A DNA stretch of 64,000 nucleotides. It comes from Microglena sp. YARC. Its lineage: Eukaryota; Chlorophyta; Chlorophyceae; Chlamydomonadales; Chlamydomonadaceae. Under the pieces are notes generated by a model. That model did not search any database, was not told the DNA's origin, and saw only the letters and a program-made list of their open reading frames with translations. The stretch spans positions 37,661,372 to 37,725,371 of the forward strand of contig CM039464.1 in the NCBI GenBank assembly GCA_022414725.1, written 5' to 3'. Below are positions 1 through 12,855 of the stretch, in pieces (position 1 is the stretch's first letter; each line of letters opens with the position of its first letter). The translations under genes were made by a program, and so were the position numbers.

Positions 1-1222
1 AAAAGGGCACTCAAACATATGCATTTCATCCTCAGTTTTTTGGAACCCACACATTTGACAGTGTCTCATTGAGCGAGGGATGTGTGCTCTATCCACCACC
101 CTCATTCTTTCTGTGTTCAGCCAATGGGAACCCATTCTAAACTGTGCTATAGAACGAATCTGATCCTGCTTATGTAGGGCGGATGTAAAGGGAATCAAGC
201 CATTCTCATCATTGCTGTTGGCTGCGAACCATTTTTGGTATCGGAGGCGTTTAAAGCCAACCCTTCTCTCATCAGGGATGTCTCTAACTGCATTGGTGTC
301 ACTTGGGTACTTAAACCTCCATGACTCAAAAACTTCAGACATAATACCTTCGACATCGACAGCCTCCAAAATGTTGATGTTTTTACTGGATCCTAGCTTG
401 TGGAGAGCACAACGCAAGTCATGAACCCAGCCAGTGTTGGAGTCAAAAGATTCCTCAAGAGCCATTCTAATGAGATCCTCAGGTTCTTTATGTATGGTCT
501 TGTTCCAGAAGCGCAAAGCTTGTTTAAGCCAAGCAAAACACAACGGGGTTCTACCCAGCTCTTCCATATTAATATTAGATGTAGTAGATTGGCAAACACC
601 CAACATTTGTTTAAGTATACCTCTATGCCATTTCTCACAAGCATGGTCATTTGAGATAAGTGTGTTGTTCAGAATAGAAGGAGCCCACACCTCACAGCCA
701 AAATTCAGGATAGGTTGTACAAGAGAATCAAACAGGTGGGTGAGAATATCAATATTGTATATCTCCATTGTATGGCATCGCCTACGAAGCATGTGGGTGT
801 GCCTTTTGGGCCTTAGTGAGCATCCTAGAAAAAGCAGCTTTTTGCACGATTGCTTGAGTCACCATCCACAAAGAGGGATCCCAAGTAGATAAAAGATAAC
901 TTTGTAGAAAGTTGTGCTCCATCATAGACAAATCTGTAATCAGGATCCATGCGGGCCTCATCACAGAAATGTTTGTTGAAAACGACAATCTCAGTTTTCT
1001 TTATATTCACAGCCATCTTAGTAGCCTCGCAGAAATCTCTCAGGCAGTCAAGCATCGCTTGCATATCTGCCGGGGATTCTGCCATTATAGCTAGGTCATC
1101 AGCATAAAGTAACAGTTGCAGAATCTTTCCCCTTAAGATATCCCAATTATAAGACTTATTGATACCGGAGATATTCTCAAGGGACCACTTATGAGCATCG
1201 CAATTCAAGAAAAGGAGCTAAG
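1..1222 (-). pseudogene. 3' part of a LINE (non-LTR) reverse transcriptase
   Basis: The minus strand between about 1208 and 825 encodes the RT palm with the catalytic YADD box (LLLYADDLAIMAES), followed by the AVNIKKTEIVVF and FIYLG stretches usual in LINE RTs. From about 785 down to base 1 another frame stays open and encodes the C-terminal connection region: VQPILNFGCEVWAPS, then an arginine-rich stretch, then a Cys-containing MCGF segment at the very edge. Two frame breaks separate the blocks: one near 838-842 in an A-run, where one missing base turns AKKAAF into AKSCFF, and one near 785. The N-terminal half and the endonuclease are absent. Upstream (higher coordinates) the ORF is cut off at about 1215 by satellite sequence. 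Either a dead 5'-truncated copy or a copy with read errors; the LINE identity itself is firm. Confidence 0.85.
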
Positions 1223-4200
1223 GTTTGTGCTTTTTGGGCCCAAAGCGACAATTATTGGGTAACATTTGTCATCATTTCAAATTCGTACCATCCTATCATG
1301 TGCGCATACATAGGTTTGGGAATGGAATTGTCGTCAAAAAATCGAGGCGAAACATGCAAGCATCACAATGGACGAAACAGTCGCCTAGGGCACTTCAGCT
1401 ATTATTAGCACGGAGTTCACCCACAACTCACCCGCAGGGCCGTGCGTGGGGTGGGACGGGTGCGTGGGGTGGGCCTACGGATATGTACTGTGTGCTTCTA
1501 AATCACGTAATGTTCATGTTTCCAGCCTCGCGAGCTTGCACAATGAACAATTACAGTGGCAACGATTACATATCCAGCTCACACACTTGCGGAGCTTGGA
1601 ATTAAGCACCAGCGACTTTCGAGTTGCAAACTATGGAGGTACCATCATTCGCATGGGCCAAGCCGCCCCCATTTGTATTGCCGAGGCGAAATGGACCACG
1701 CCACCGCGCCATACGTTACCCCTCCCTGGCTGGCGGCCTAGGATCGCCAGGGACCCACTCTTCGCTCGTTTTCCCTCCTCGCCCATTCTCGCAGGCTTAT
1801 CCAGTTGAAGTTTCTCAATTATTGGCTTTCGACACATCAAAGCATTTGATTACCGGTTTTCGAGCCTTTGATCGCTACGGCAGCTGATGGGGCGGCGGCC
1901 CTGACCCCCAAGCCCTACCAAACAAAGTACCCGAATGAAAAAAATCTCCAGATACCCGAATGAAAAAAATTACAAAATTTACCCGAATGAAAATAAAATT
2001 CAAAATTTTTGATTGAGGGATTAGCCTGTCAAAACTGTTTGTTTGTTTGTTTGTTTGTGTGTCACGACCTACTTTTCAGGTTTCACTTCAAATCACAAAA
2101 AAACAAAACATTATATAAGATATCCCAATTATAAGACTTATTGATACCGGAGATATTCTCAAGGGACCACTTATGAGCATCGCAATTCAAGAAAAGGAGC
2201 CAAGGTTTGTGCTTTTTGGGCCAAAAGCGACAATTATTGGGTAACATTTGTCATCATTTCAAATTCGTACCATCCTATCATGTGCGCATACATAGGTTTG
2301 GGAATGGAATTGTCGTCAAAAAATCGAGGCGAAACATGCAAGCATCACAATGGACGAAACAGTCGCCTAGGGCACTTCAGCTATTATTAGCACGGAGTTC
2401 ACCCACAACTCACCCGCAGGGCCGTGCGTGGGGTGGGACGGGTGCGTGGGGTGGGCCTACGGATATGTACTGTGTGCTTCTAAATCACGTAATGTTCATG
2501 TTTCCAGCCTCGCGAGCTTGCACAATGAACAATTACAGTGGCAACGATTACATGTCCAGCTCACACACTTGCGGAGCTTGGAATTAAGCACCAGCGACTT
2601 TCGAGTTGCAAACTATGGAGGTACCATCATTCGCATGGGCCAAGCCGCCCCCATTTGTATTGCCGAGGCGAAATGGACCACGCCACCGCGCCATACGTTA
2701 CCCCTCCCTGGCTGGCGGCCTAGGATCGCCAGGGACCCACTCTTCGCTCGTTTTCCCTCCTCGCCCATTCTCGCAGGCTTATCCAGTTGAAGTTTCTCAA
2801 TTATTAGCTTTCGACACATCAAAGCATTTGATTACCGGTTTTCGAGCCTTTGAGCGCTACGGCAGCTGATGGGGCGGCGGCCCTGACCCCCAAGCCCTAC
2901 CAAACAAAGTACCCGAATGAAAAAAATCTCCAGATACCCGAATGAAAAAAATTACAAAATTTACCCGAATGAAAAAAAATTCAAAATTTTTGATTGAGGG
3001 ATTAGCCTGTCAAAACTGTTTGTTTGTTTGTTTGTTTGTGTGTCACAACCTACTTTTCAGGTTTCACTTCAAATCACAAAAAAACAAAACATTATATAAG
3101 ATATCCCAATTATAAGACTTATTGATACCGGAGATATTCTCAAGGGACCACTTATGAGCATCGCAATTCAAGAAAAGGAGCTAAGGTTTGTGCTTTTTGG
3201 GCCCAAAGCGACAATTATTGGGTAACATTTGTCATCATTTCAAATTCGTACCATCCTATCATGTGCGCATACATAGGTTTGGGAATGGAATTGTCGTCAA
3301 AAAATCGAGGCGAAACATGCAAGCATCACAATGGACGAAACAGTCGCCTAGGGCACTTCAGCTATTATTAGCACGGAGTTCACCCACAACTCACCCGCAG
3401 GGCCGTGCGTGGGGTGGGACGGGTGCGTGGGGTGGGCCTACGGATATGTACTGTGTGCTTCTAAATCACGTAATGTTCATGTTTCCAGCCTCGCGAGCTT
3501 GCACAATGAACAATTACAGTGGCAACGATTACATATCCAGCTCACACACTTGCGGAGCTTGGAATTAAGCACCAGCGACTTTCGAGTTGCAAACTATGGA
3601 GGTACCATCATTCGCATGGGCCAAGCCGCCCCCATTTGTATTGCCGAGGCGAAATGGACCACGCCACCGCGCCATACGTTACCCCTCCCTGGCTGGCGGC
3701 CTAGGATCGCCAGGGACCCACTCTTCGCTCGTTTTCCCTCCTCGCCCATTCTCGCAGGCTTATCCAGTTGAAGTTTCTCAATTATTCGCTTTCGACACAT
3801 CAAAGCATTTGATTACCGGTTTTCGAGCCTTTGAGCGCTACGGCAGCTGATGGGGCGGCGGCCCTGACCCCAAGCCCTACCAAACAAAGTACCCGAATGA
3901 AAAAAAATCTCCAGATACCCGAATGAAAAAAATTACAAAATTTACCCGAATGAAAAAAAATTCAAAATTTTTGATTGAGGGATTAGCCTGTCAAAACTGT
4001 TTGTTTGTTTGTTTGTTTGTGTGTCACAACCTACTTTTCAGGTTTCACTTCAAATCACAAAAAAACAAAACATTATATAAGATATCCCAATTATAAGACT
4101 TATTGATACCGGAGATATTCTCAAGGACCACTTATGAGCATCGCAATTCAAGAAAAGGAGCTAAGGTTTGTGCTTTTTGGGCCCAAAGCGACAATTATTG

Positions 4201-7200
4201 GGTAACATTTGTCATCATTTCAAATTCGTACCATCCTATCATGTGCGCATACATAGGTTTGGGAATGGAATTGTCGTCAAAAAATCGAGGCGAAACATGC
4301 AAGCATCACAATGGACGAAACAGTCGCCTAGGGCACTTCAGCTATTATTAGCACGGAGTTCACCCACAACTCACCCGCAGGGCCGTGCGTGGGGTGGGAC
4401 GGGTGCGTGGGGTGGGCCTACGGATATGTACTGTGTGCTTCTAAATCACGTAATGTTCATGTTTCCAGCCTCGCGAGCTTGCACAATGAACAATTACAGT
4501 GGCAACGATTACATATCCAGCTCACACACTTGCGGAGCTTGGAATTAAGCACCAGCGACTTTCGAGTTGCAAACTATGGAGGTACCATCATTCGCATGGG
4601 CCAAGCCGCCCCCATTTGTATTGCCGAGGCGAAATGGACCACGCCACCGCGCCATACGTTACCCCTCCCTGGCTGGCGGCCTAGGATCGCCAGGGACCCA
4701 CTCTTCGCTCGTTTTCCCTCCTCGCCCATTCTCGCAGGCTTATCCAGTTGAAGTTTCTCAATTATTCGCTTTCGACACATCAAAGCATCTGATTACCGGT
4801 TTTCGAGCCTTTGAGCGCTACGGCAGCTGATGGGGCGGCGGCCCTGACCCCCAAGCCCTACCAAACAAAGTACCCGAATGAAAAAAATCTCCAGATACCC
4901 GAATGAAAAAAATTACAAAAATTACCCGAATGAAAAAAAAATCAAAATTTTTGATTGAGGGATTAGCCTGTCAAAACTGTTTGTTTGTTTGTTTGTTTGT
5001 GTGTCACAACCTACTTTTCAGGTTTCACTTCAAATCACAAAAAAACAAAACATTATATAAGATATCCCAATTATAAGACTTATTGATACCGGAGATATTC
5101 TCAAGGGACCACTTATGAGCATCGCAATTCAAGAAAAGGAGCTAAGGTTTGTGCTTTTTGGGCCAAAGCGACAATTATTGGGTAACATTTGTCATCATTT
5201 CAAATTCGTACCATCCTATCATGTGCGCATACATAGGTTTGGGAATGGAATTGTCGTCAAAAAATCGAGGCGAAACATGCAAGCATCACAATGGACGAAA
5301 CAGTCGCCTAGGGCACTTCAGCTATTATTAGCACGGAGTTCACCCACAACTCACCCGCAGGGCCGTGCGTGGGGTGGGACGGGTGCGTGGGGTGGGCCTA
5401 CGGATATGTACTGTGTGCTTCTAAATCACGTAATGTTCATGTTTCCAGCCTCGCGAGCTTGCACAATGAACAATTACAGTGGCAACGATTACATGTCCAG
5501 CTCACACACTTGCGGAGCTTGGAATTAAGCACCAGCGACTTTCGAGTTGCAAACTATGGAGGTACCATCATTCGCATGGGCCAAGCCGCCCCCATTTGTA
5601 TTGCCGAGGCGAAATGGACCACGCCACCGCGCCATACGTTACCCCTCCCTGGCTGGCGGCCTAGGATCGCCAGGGACCCACTCTTCGCTCGTTTTCCCTC
5701 CTCGCCCATTCTCGCAGGCTTATCCAGTTTGAAGTTTTCTCAATTATTGGCTTTCGACACATCAAAGCATTTGATTACCGGTTTCGAGCCTTTGAGCGCT
5801 ACGGCAGCTGATGGGGCGGCGGCCCTGACCCCCAAGCCCTACCAAACAAAGTACCCGAATGAAAAAATCTCCAGATACCCGAATGAAAAAAATTACAAAA
5901 TTTACCCCGAATGAAAAAAATTCAAAATTTTTGATTGAGGGATTAGCCTGTCAAAACTGTTTGTTTGTTTGTTTGTTTGTGTGCCACAACCTACTGTTCA
6001 GGTTTCACTTCAAATCACAAAAAAACAAAACATTATATAAGATATCCCAATTATAAGACTTATTGATACCGGAGATATTCTCAAGGGACCACTTATGAGC
6101 ATCGCAATTCAAGAAAAGGAGCTAAGGTTTGTGCTTTTTGGGCCCAAAGCGACAATTATTGGGTAACATTTGTCATCATTTCAAATTCGTACCATCCTAT
6201 CATGTGCGCATACATAGGTTTGGGAATGGAATTGTCGTCAAAAAATTGAGGCGAAACATGCAAGCATCACAATGGACGAAACAGTCGCCTAGGGCACTTC
6301 AGCTATTATTAGCACGGAGTTCACCCACAACTCACCCGCAGGGCCGTGCGTGGGGTGGGACGGGTGCGTGGGGTGGGCCTACGGATATGTACTGTGTGCT
6401 TCTAAATCACGTAATGTTCATGTTTCCAGCCTCGCGAGCTTGCACAATGAACAATTACAGTGGCAACGATTACATATCCAGCTCACACACTTGCGGAGCT
6501 TGGAATTAAGCACCAGCGACTTTCGAGTTGCAAACTATGGAGGTACCATCATTCGCATGGGCCAAGCCGCCCCCATTTGTATTGCCGAGGCGAAATGGAC
6601 CACGCCACCGCGCCATACGTTACCCCCTCCCTGGCTGGCGGCCTAGGATCGCCAGGGACCCACTCTTCGCTCGTTTTCCCTCCTCGCCCATTCTCGCAGG
6701 CTTATCCAGTTGAAAGTTTCTCAATTATTGGCTTTCGACACATCAAAAGCATTTGATTACCGGTTTTCGAGCCTTTGATCGCTACGGCAGCTGATGGGGC
6801 GGCGGCCCTGACCCCCAAGCCCTACCAAACAAAGTACCCGAATGAAAAAAATCTCCAGATACCCGAATGAAAAAAATTACAAAATTTACCCGAATGAAAA
6901 AAAATTCAATTTTTTTGATGTTTAGTCTACTGGCGAGGGTTATGAACTCTGTGCTTTAAACAAAATTGCCTGTCAAAACTGATTGTTTGTTTGTTTGTTT
7001 GTGTGTCACAACCTACTTTTCAGGTTTCACTTCAAATCACAAAAAAAACAAAACATTATATAAGATATCCCAATTATAAGACTTATTGATACCGGAGATA
7101 TTTCTCACAGGGACCACTTATGAGCATCGCAATTCAAGAAAAGGAGCTAAGGTTTGTGCTTTTTGGGCCCAAAGCGACAATTATTGGGTAACATTTGTCA

Positions 7201-9228
7201 TCATTTCAAATTCGTACCATCCATCATGTGCGCATACATAGGTTTGGGAATGGAATTGTCGTCAAAAAATCGAGGCGAAACATGCAAGCATCACAAAGGA
7301 CGAAACAGTCGCCTAGGGCACTTCAGCTATTATTAGCACGGAGTTCACCCACAACTCACCCGCAGGGCCATGCGTGGGTGGGACGGGTGCGTGGGTGGGC
7401 CTACGGATATGTACTGTGTGCTTCTAAATCACGTAATGTTCATGTTTCCAGCCTCGCGAGCTTGCACAATGAAACAATTACAGTGGCAACGATTACATAT
7501 CCAGCTCACACACTTGCGGAGCTTGGAATTAAGCACCAGCGACTTTCGAGTTGCAAACTATGGAGGTGCCATCATTCGCATGGGCCAAGCCGCCCCCATT
7601 TGTATTGCCGAGGCGAAATGGACCACGCCACCGCGCCATACGTTACCCCTCCCTGGCTGGCGGCCTAGGATCGCCAGGGACCCACTCTTCGCTCGTTTTC
7701 CCTCCTCGCCCATTCTCGCAGGCTTATCCAGTTGAAGTTTCTCAATTATTCGCTTTCGACACATCAAAGCATTTGATTACCGGTTTTCGAGCCTTTGAGC
7801 GCTACGGCAGCTGATGGGGCGGCGGCCTGACTGCCCAAGCCCTACCAAACAAAGTACCCGAATGAAAAAAATCTCCAGATACCCGAATGAAAAAAATTGC
7901 AAAATTTACCCGAATGAAAAAAATTCAAAATTTTTTTGATTGAGGGATTAGCCTGTCAAAACTGTTTGTTGTTTGTTTGTTTGTGTGTCACAACCTACTT
8001 TTCAGGTTTCACTTCAAATCACAAAAAAACAAAAACATTATATAAGATATCCCAATTATAAGACTTATTGATACCGGAGATATTTCTCAAGGGACCACTT
8101 ATGAGCATCGCAATTCAAGAAAAGGAGCTAAGGTTTGTGCTTTTTGGCCCAAAAGCGACAATTATTGGGTAACATTTGTCATCATTTCAAATTCGTACCA
8201 TCCTATCATGTGCGCATACATAGGTTTGGGAATGGAATTGTCGTCAAAAAATCGAGGCGAAACATGCAAGCATCACAATGGACGAAACAGTTCGCCTTAG
8301 GGCACTTCAGCTATTATTAGCACGGAGTTCACCCACAACTCACCCGCAGGGCCGTGCGTGGGGTGGGACGGGTGCGTGGGGTGGGCCTACGGATATGTAC
8401 TGTGTGCTTCTAAATCACGTAATGTTCATGTTTCCAGCCTCGCGAGCTTGCACAATGAACAATTACAGTGGCAACGATTAACATATCCAGCTCACACACT
8501 TGCGGAGCTTGGAATTAAGCACCAGCGACTTTCGAGTTGCAAACTATGGAGTACCATCATTCGCATGGGCCAAGCCGCCCCCATTTGTATTGCCGAGGCG
8601 AAATGGACCACGCCACCGCGCCATACGTTACCCCTCCCTGGCAGGCGGCCTAGGATCGCCAGGGACCCGCTCTTCGCTCGTTTTCCCTCCTCGCCCATTC
8701 TCGCAGGCTTATCCAGTTGAAGTTTCTCAATTATTAGCTTTCGACACATCAAAGCATTCTGATTACCGGTTTTCGAGCCTTTGAGCGCTACGCAGCTGAT
8801 GGCGGCGCGGCCCCTGACCCCCAAGCCCTGACCAAACAAAGTATGCTACCGAATGAAAAAAATCTCCAGATACCCGAATGAATTACAAAATTTACCCGAA
8901 TGAAAAAAAATCAAAATTTTTTTGATTGAGGGATTAGCCTGTCAAAAACTGTTTGTTTGTTTGTTTGTTTGTGTGTCACAACCTGCTTTTCAGGTTTCAC
9001 TTCAAATCACAAAAAAAACAAAACATTATATAAGATATCCCAATTATAAGACTCATTGATACCGGAGATATTCTCAAAGGACCACATTATGAGCATCGCA
9101 ATTCAAGAAAAGGAGCTAAGGCTTTGTGCTTTTTGGGCCAAAAGCGACAATTATTGGGTAACATTTGTCATCATTTCAAATTCGTACCATCCAATCATGT
9201 GCGCATACATAGGTTTGGGAATGGAATT
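1137..9228. repeat. ~981-bp satellite array, 8 full units plus a partial ninth
   Basis: Units start with GATATCCCAATTATAAGAC at 1137, 2119, 3100, 4081, 5061, 6041, 7064, 8046 and 9034, giving periods of 982, 981, 981, 980, 980, 1023, 982 and 988. The ninth stops near 9228. Each unit has about 85 bp of LINE RT coding sequence, a GC-rich middle with GTGCGTGGGGTGGG, three diverged copies of TACCCGAATGAAAAAA, and a (GTTT)n tract. Units 1-5 are almost identical, while units 7-9 carry many single-base indels, as expected when homogenisation is strongest inside an array. Unit 6 has about 40 extra bases near 6919-6967. Each unit contains a 126-codon open frame, but it is conserved only because the DNA is nearly identical, so I do not call it a gene. 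Confidence 0.95.
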
Positions 9229-12200
9229 GTGCTACATCTACTTGTGATCATTTTATTCTACAATATAATTTGTTTGTTTGTTGCTTGTGCTATGGTAGAC
9301 GGCGAGAGCAGCGTTGATGGCCGAAGAGCCAAGCCAAGCCAGCTAGGGACCAGCATTGTCCAAGCCAGGCACAAGCAGTGTTGGCGGACGGGGAGCCATG
9401 TCAAGTTCAAGTTCAAGGTCAAGATTTGCGAACTACATGCCGCATGGCGCATTTGATGTGCTTACAGTCCTGGGTAGCATAGAGTCTAGTGTATGATCAT
9501 GTGCGGCGTACATGGTCACGCCGCACGGACAAAGGGGGAAACATTTAGAGGTTTCGATGTGGGTTCGGAAGTTACTATGTACATCTCTTATCTTCATCTA
9601 TCCTGCTTCAGCAGTTCCAGCATAGTTGAATAAATATGGCAAGCTCAAGTCCCACTTCTCTCCTAGGGGTGGCATCAGGTCTGTCAGTATGCCTGGCCCT
9701 CCATGAACCTCCTCATTCCGCCATCTGTTCATGGCCTCAATCAAGGACCCTCAACACCCATCTGATGAGCCACGTGTGCGCCTGCTGCGTTTCAACTGCT
9801 CTCTACGAAAACCCGGCGCCCCAGGTACGCTTTTCCATCGAACCCGGCGTCAGCGGTCATACTTGTGGCAGCATGATGGTGGTGGTAGATGAACAAGGCG
9901 TTTCTGGAAAGTGGAACGCGTTTACTTTTCCTACTTGATGACTTGATGTTGGTGGTCCAAAAGCGCAGCACTGATGGAGGGGGAATCTCATCCTGTTGTT
10001 GGCAAGAGAGTGTGTGGCTCAAGATCCATGAAACATGCGCGCCAAGTCCCCATAACCACGACGCCACGACAAACAAATTTACTTGGAGTGGTTGAATACG
10101 AAGCCCCCATACAGCTGCCGCATGATCTATCCGCTCCTTGAAGCTTACGTTCCTGTGCTTGTGGTAGCGGCTGTGGCATCTGATGTACGCCAGGGATGTA
10201 CGTTACGCCAGCGTACCGCTGCTATTTGAGTACAGGTGGATCGAGTAGCCAGCTCTTCTATTTCATCCTCTGTCCAGGTTGGCGGTTTCGATACTCTCCA
10301 GGCTGTTTGGTCTGCCAGGCTGTAAGCCTGCTAGAACTGAGTCAAACTATACCGCTCCATGGTACCGCCCATGTGAAGGCACAAATAAAGTCATTTCCGA
10401 GACTACCGCTAGGGTCAATTGAATTCTGAACACGCAACCAAAAAGCCACTCTCATTCTTGCTGCCAAGAGGATGAGATGATCTAAAGTAGAAGCGGGGCG
10501 ATAGGATCCTGGATGATTGACACTTTGAAGGGCGGAGATGGCTTATCTGACCGCGGTTTTGAAACCAGTGGTTCGGAGCCAACGGGTGTGAGCAGTCTGC
10601 AGCCCTGCAGACGGGAACACTCAGCGCTCTCGAAGGATGAAATTCCACCTAGGTCTAACATGAGCGGTTTGACCACGTGGCATGGTAGAGCCCGTAGCTG
10701 CACCATGGTCCTACATGGCTGTCGGGTGGCTCCTCCCAACCACATTCCCTGAGTAGGTGTGATTTCCGAAGGCATTGGGGCGGGCTGGCATGCCGTAGAG
10801 GAGGAAGAGTGAGCGCTATGAGGAGGCAGCTCACACTGCATGCTGCTATCAATTATAACATCATCCCAAGGGTCTGTTGCTGCTCTGATGGGTCAAGGGG
10901 CTTTTTTTTTTATAGTGGCTAGCAAGAAGCAACAGGCCACCACTGTTGATTACAGGGTTACTTCTCAAAAGGGGTGCTTGGGAAAGCTGCTCAGGAAGCT
11001 GCGCTGGCTTATGGATCATTCAAGGGCCTAGTACTGGGACTTGATGCGACGAAGAAGCTGAAGCTGCTGGGGAAAACTGCTGGCTTATGGGCATGTGCTA
11101 CACTATAATATATATTATACCAAAAGGTCTGTTCCTGGGGCGGGTGCTTCTGCTGGTCTGCTGGGACAAGGAGGCCTTTCCTAATAGTGCCTTCCTACAA
11201 GGCCTAGCCGCTATAATGAAGCTATAGTGGCAAGCTGGGGCCACCACTCTTGATTAAAGAGTGCCAATAGGTGCTTAAGAAGCTGCTGGGAAGCTGCTGA
11301 TGGCTTATGGGGGTGTCCTGCTGCCTATATATATCATCCCAAGGCCTGTTTGCTGGTGGGGGAAGCCGCTGGGGAAGCTGCTGCTGCTTTTACATGCGTT
11401 GCTCTGCTGGGATCTTGATATGCGCTGCTGCTGCTTATAGGTGTGCTGCTGCTGCTGATGGAAATGCTACAGCTGCTTGTGGATCATCCCAAGTGCCTGG
11501 GAGTGGGGAACTTATTGCGGTCTGATGCGCTGGGGAAGCTGCTGGGAAGTGTTGCTTGGATTCCAAGGCGCTGCTGGGAAGCTGCGGGTGGGGGTAGGGG
11601 CAGGGTGGGTTTGAGGTGGGTTTGATAGGGCAGGTGGGGGTTGCGGTTGGGGTCGGGTAGGGTCAAGGTAGGGGTGGGGTGGGGGACCTTCACTGATATT
11701 TATAGACTGATATTATAGAAAGCTGCTGGCTGGCGTGGGGTGCGTGTGGGGGGCATGCAGTGGCCATGCCTAGGAGAAAAGGGAACACCTCCGCCCCCTA
11801 GAAAGAGAGGACTTTTCCTTCAACTGCTTCAGCACGCATCTGATTGCATTCTGCACGTACTCCATGGACTCCTGAGGGTGGGAAGTGTCTATATGAATAC
11901 CTGCCTGCCTCACACTAAAGCTAGTTAAACTGTCTAAAGCTAACGTGATTGCTTTTCTGCCGCCCAAAGAGTGTGGCTGTGTTGCGTTATGCTACCTGTG
12001 TTAAATTAGGCGTGAGCAGCTTGAAGGCTGATAGACCTTGAAACCAAAGTAAACAGCAAGCCTAAAACAGTCAAATGTCCATGTGCACTCAGTAAATGCT
12101 CAGCCAGCTTGTACAAGCATCACAAGTCCAACCAGCCCTCATGACCTGGCGACCTTTCAAACTGGAAGATCCCACCACGCTGTGTCCCTCTGATGCATCC

Positions 12201-12855
12201 AGTCATATCGGAGATCTTGTCTCCTATGCGGGAGGAAGAGCTGTCTAACTTGCGAGCTGTGCCTACCTCCGGGGCTGAGCTCTATTTTTGCGCTTGACAG
12301 TGCTGGAGTGCATGAGCTCCATAATAGTTTTCGTCGATTCTCCAGATTCCGTTAGGCAAGCAAGCAGGAATTTGGCAGCCGCGGCGAATTTGGCGGATGG
12401 GTCGAACCTAGCAATGCGTGATCTGTGCCCCTAAGTAATCTGTTGCCGTCTGTTGCTTTCCTCTTCCCTCATACCGTTTTGATGATTGGAATAACTTCTG
12501 AAAATACTTCAAGGCTTTGATGCGTGTTTATTAATGCTACTAATGTGTACCCCCTTTCCCAGTTTGCTTCGAGGATTGCTTGGGGGTGGGGGAAGACCCC
12601 TTTGCTTAGAAGAATGTTTGTGACGCGCTTGTCATGGCCAGCCGACAAGGTCTTCAACCATCAATTTCAATTGCCTTGACTTGACAACAGGCCCACGCCA
12701 CACCCGCCCCTCTGTAAAACAAAAATAACGCTACTTCTTCTACCGGTATCCTCATCCATTCCCTAATATCAATCATCGTCCTTCCTTGCATAATATCGCA
12801 GCATCTATCTTTCAACTGCGCTTCTAACGGCTTCGACCCTTCCAATCTATCAGCT
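9229..12855. other. stretch without a recognised gene
   Basis: After the satellite edge there are only short open frames in all six frames, none with a motif I recognise. From about 10970 to 11640 the plus strand is rich in GAAGCTGCTGGG-type words (imperfect CTG/GCTG repeats), followed by a G-rich GGTGGGTTTG tract near 11590-11690. 12100-12855 is presumably upstream/5' UTR sequence of the cyclophilin gene that starts at 12856. No TATA box or other promoter element stands out. Confidence 0.5.
10970..11690. repeat. imperfect CTG-rich / G-rich repeat tract
   Basis: The words GGGAAGCTGCTGG and GCTGCTGCT recur irregularly for about 600 bp and grade into GGTGGGGGTAGGG-like G-rich DNA at 11586-11690. 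The repetition is visible by eye but has no fixed period, so it may be an old, decayed tandem array. Confidence 0.55.

Noticed and set aside
1225..8481. Recurring 126- and 120-codon ORFs in every satellite unit
   Set aside because: They are kept only because the units are nearly identical at DNA level. Overlapping frames on both strands are kept equally, and older units break them with indels.
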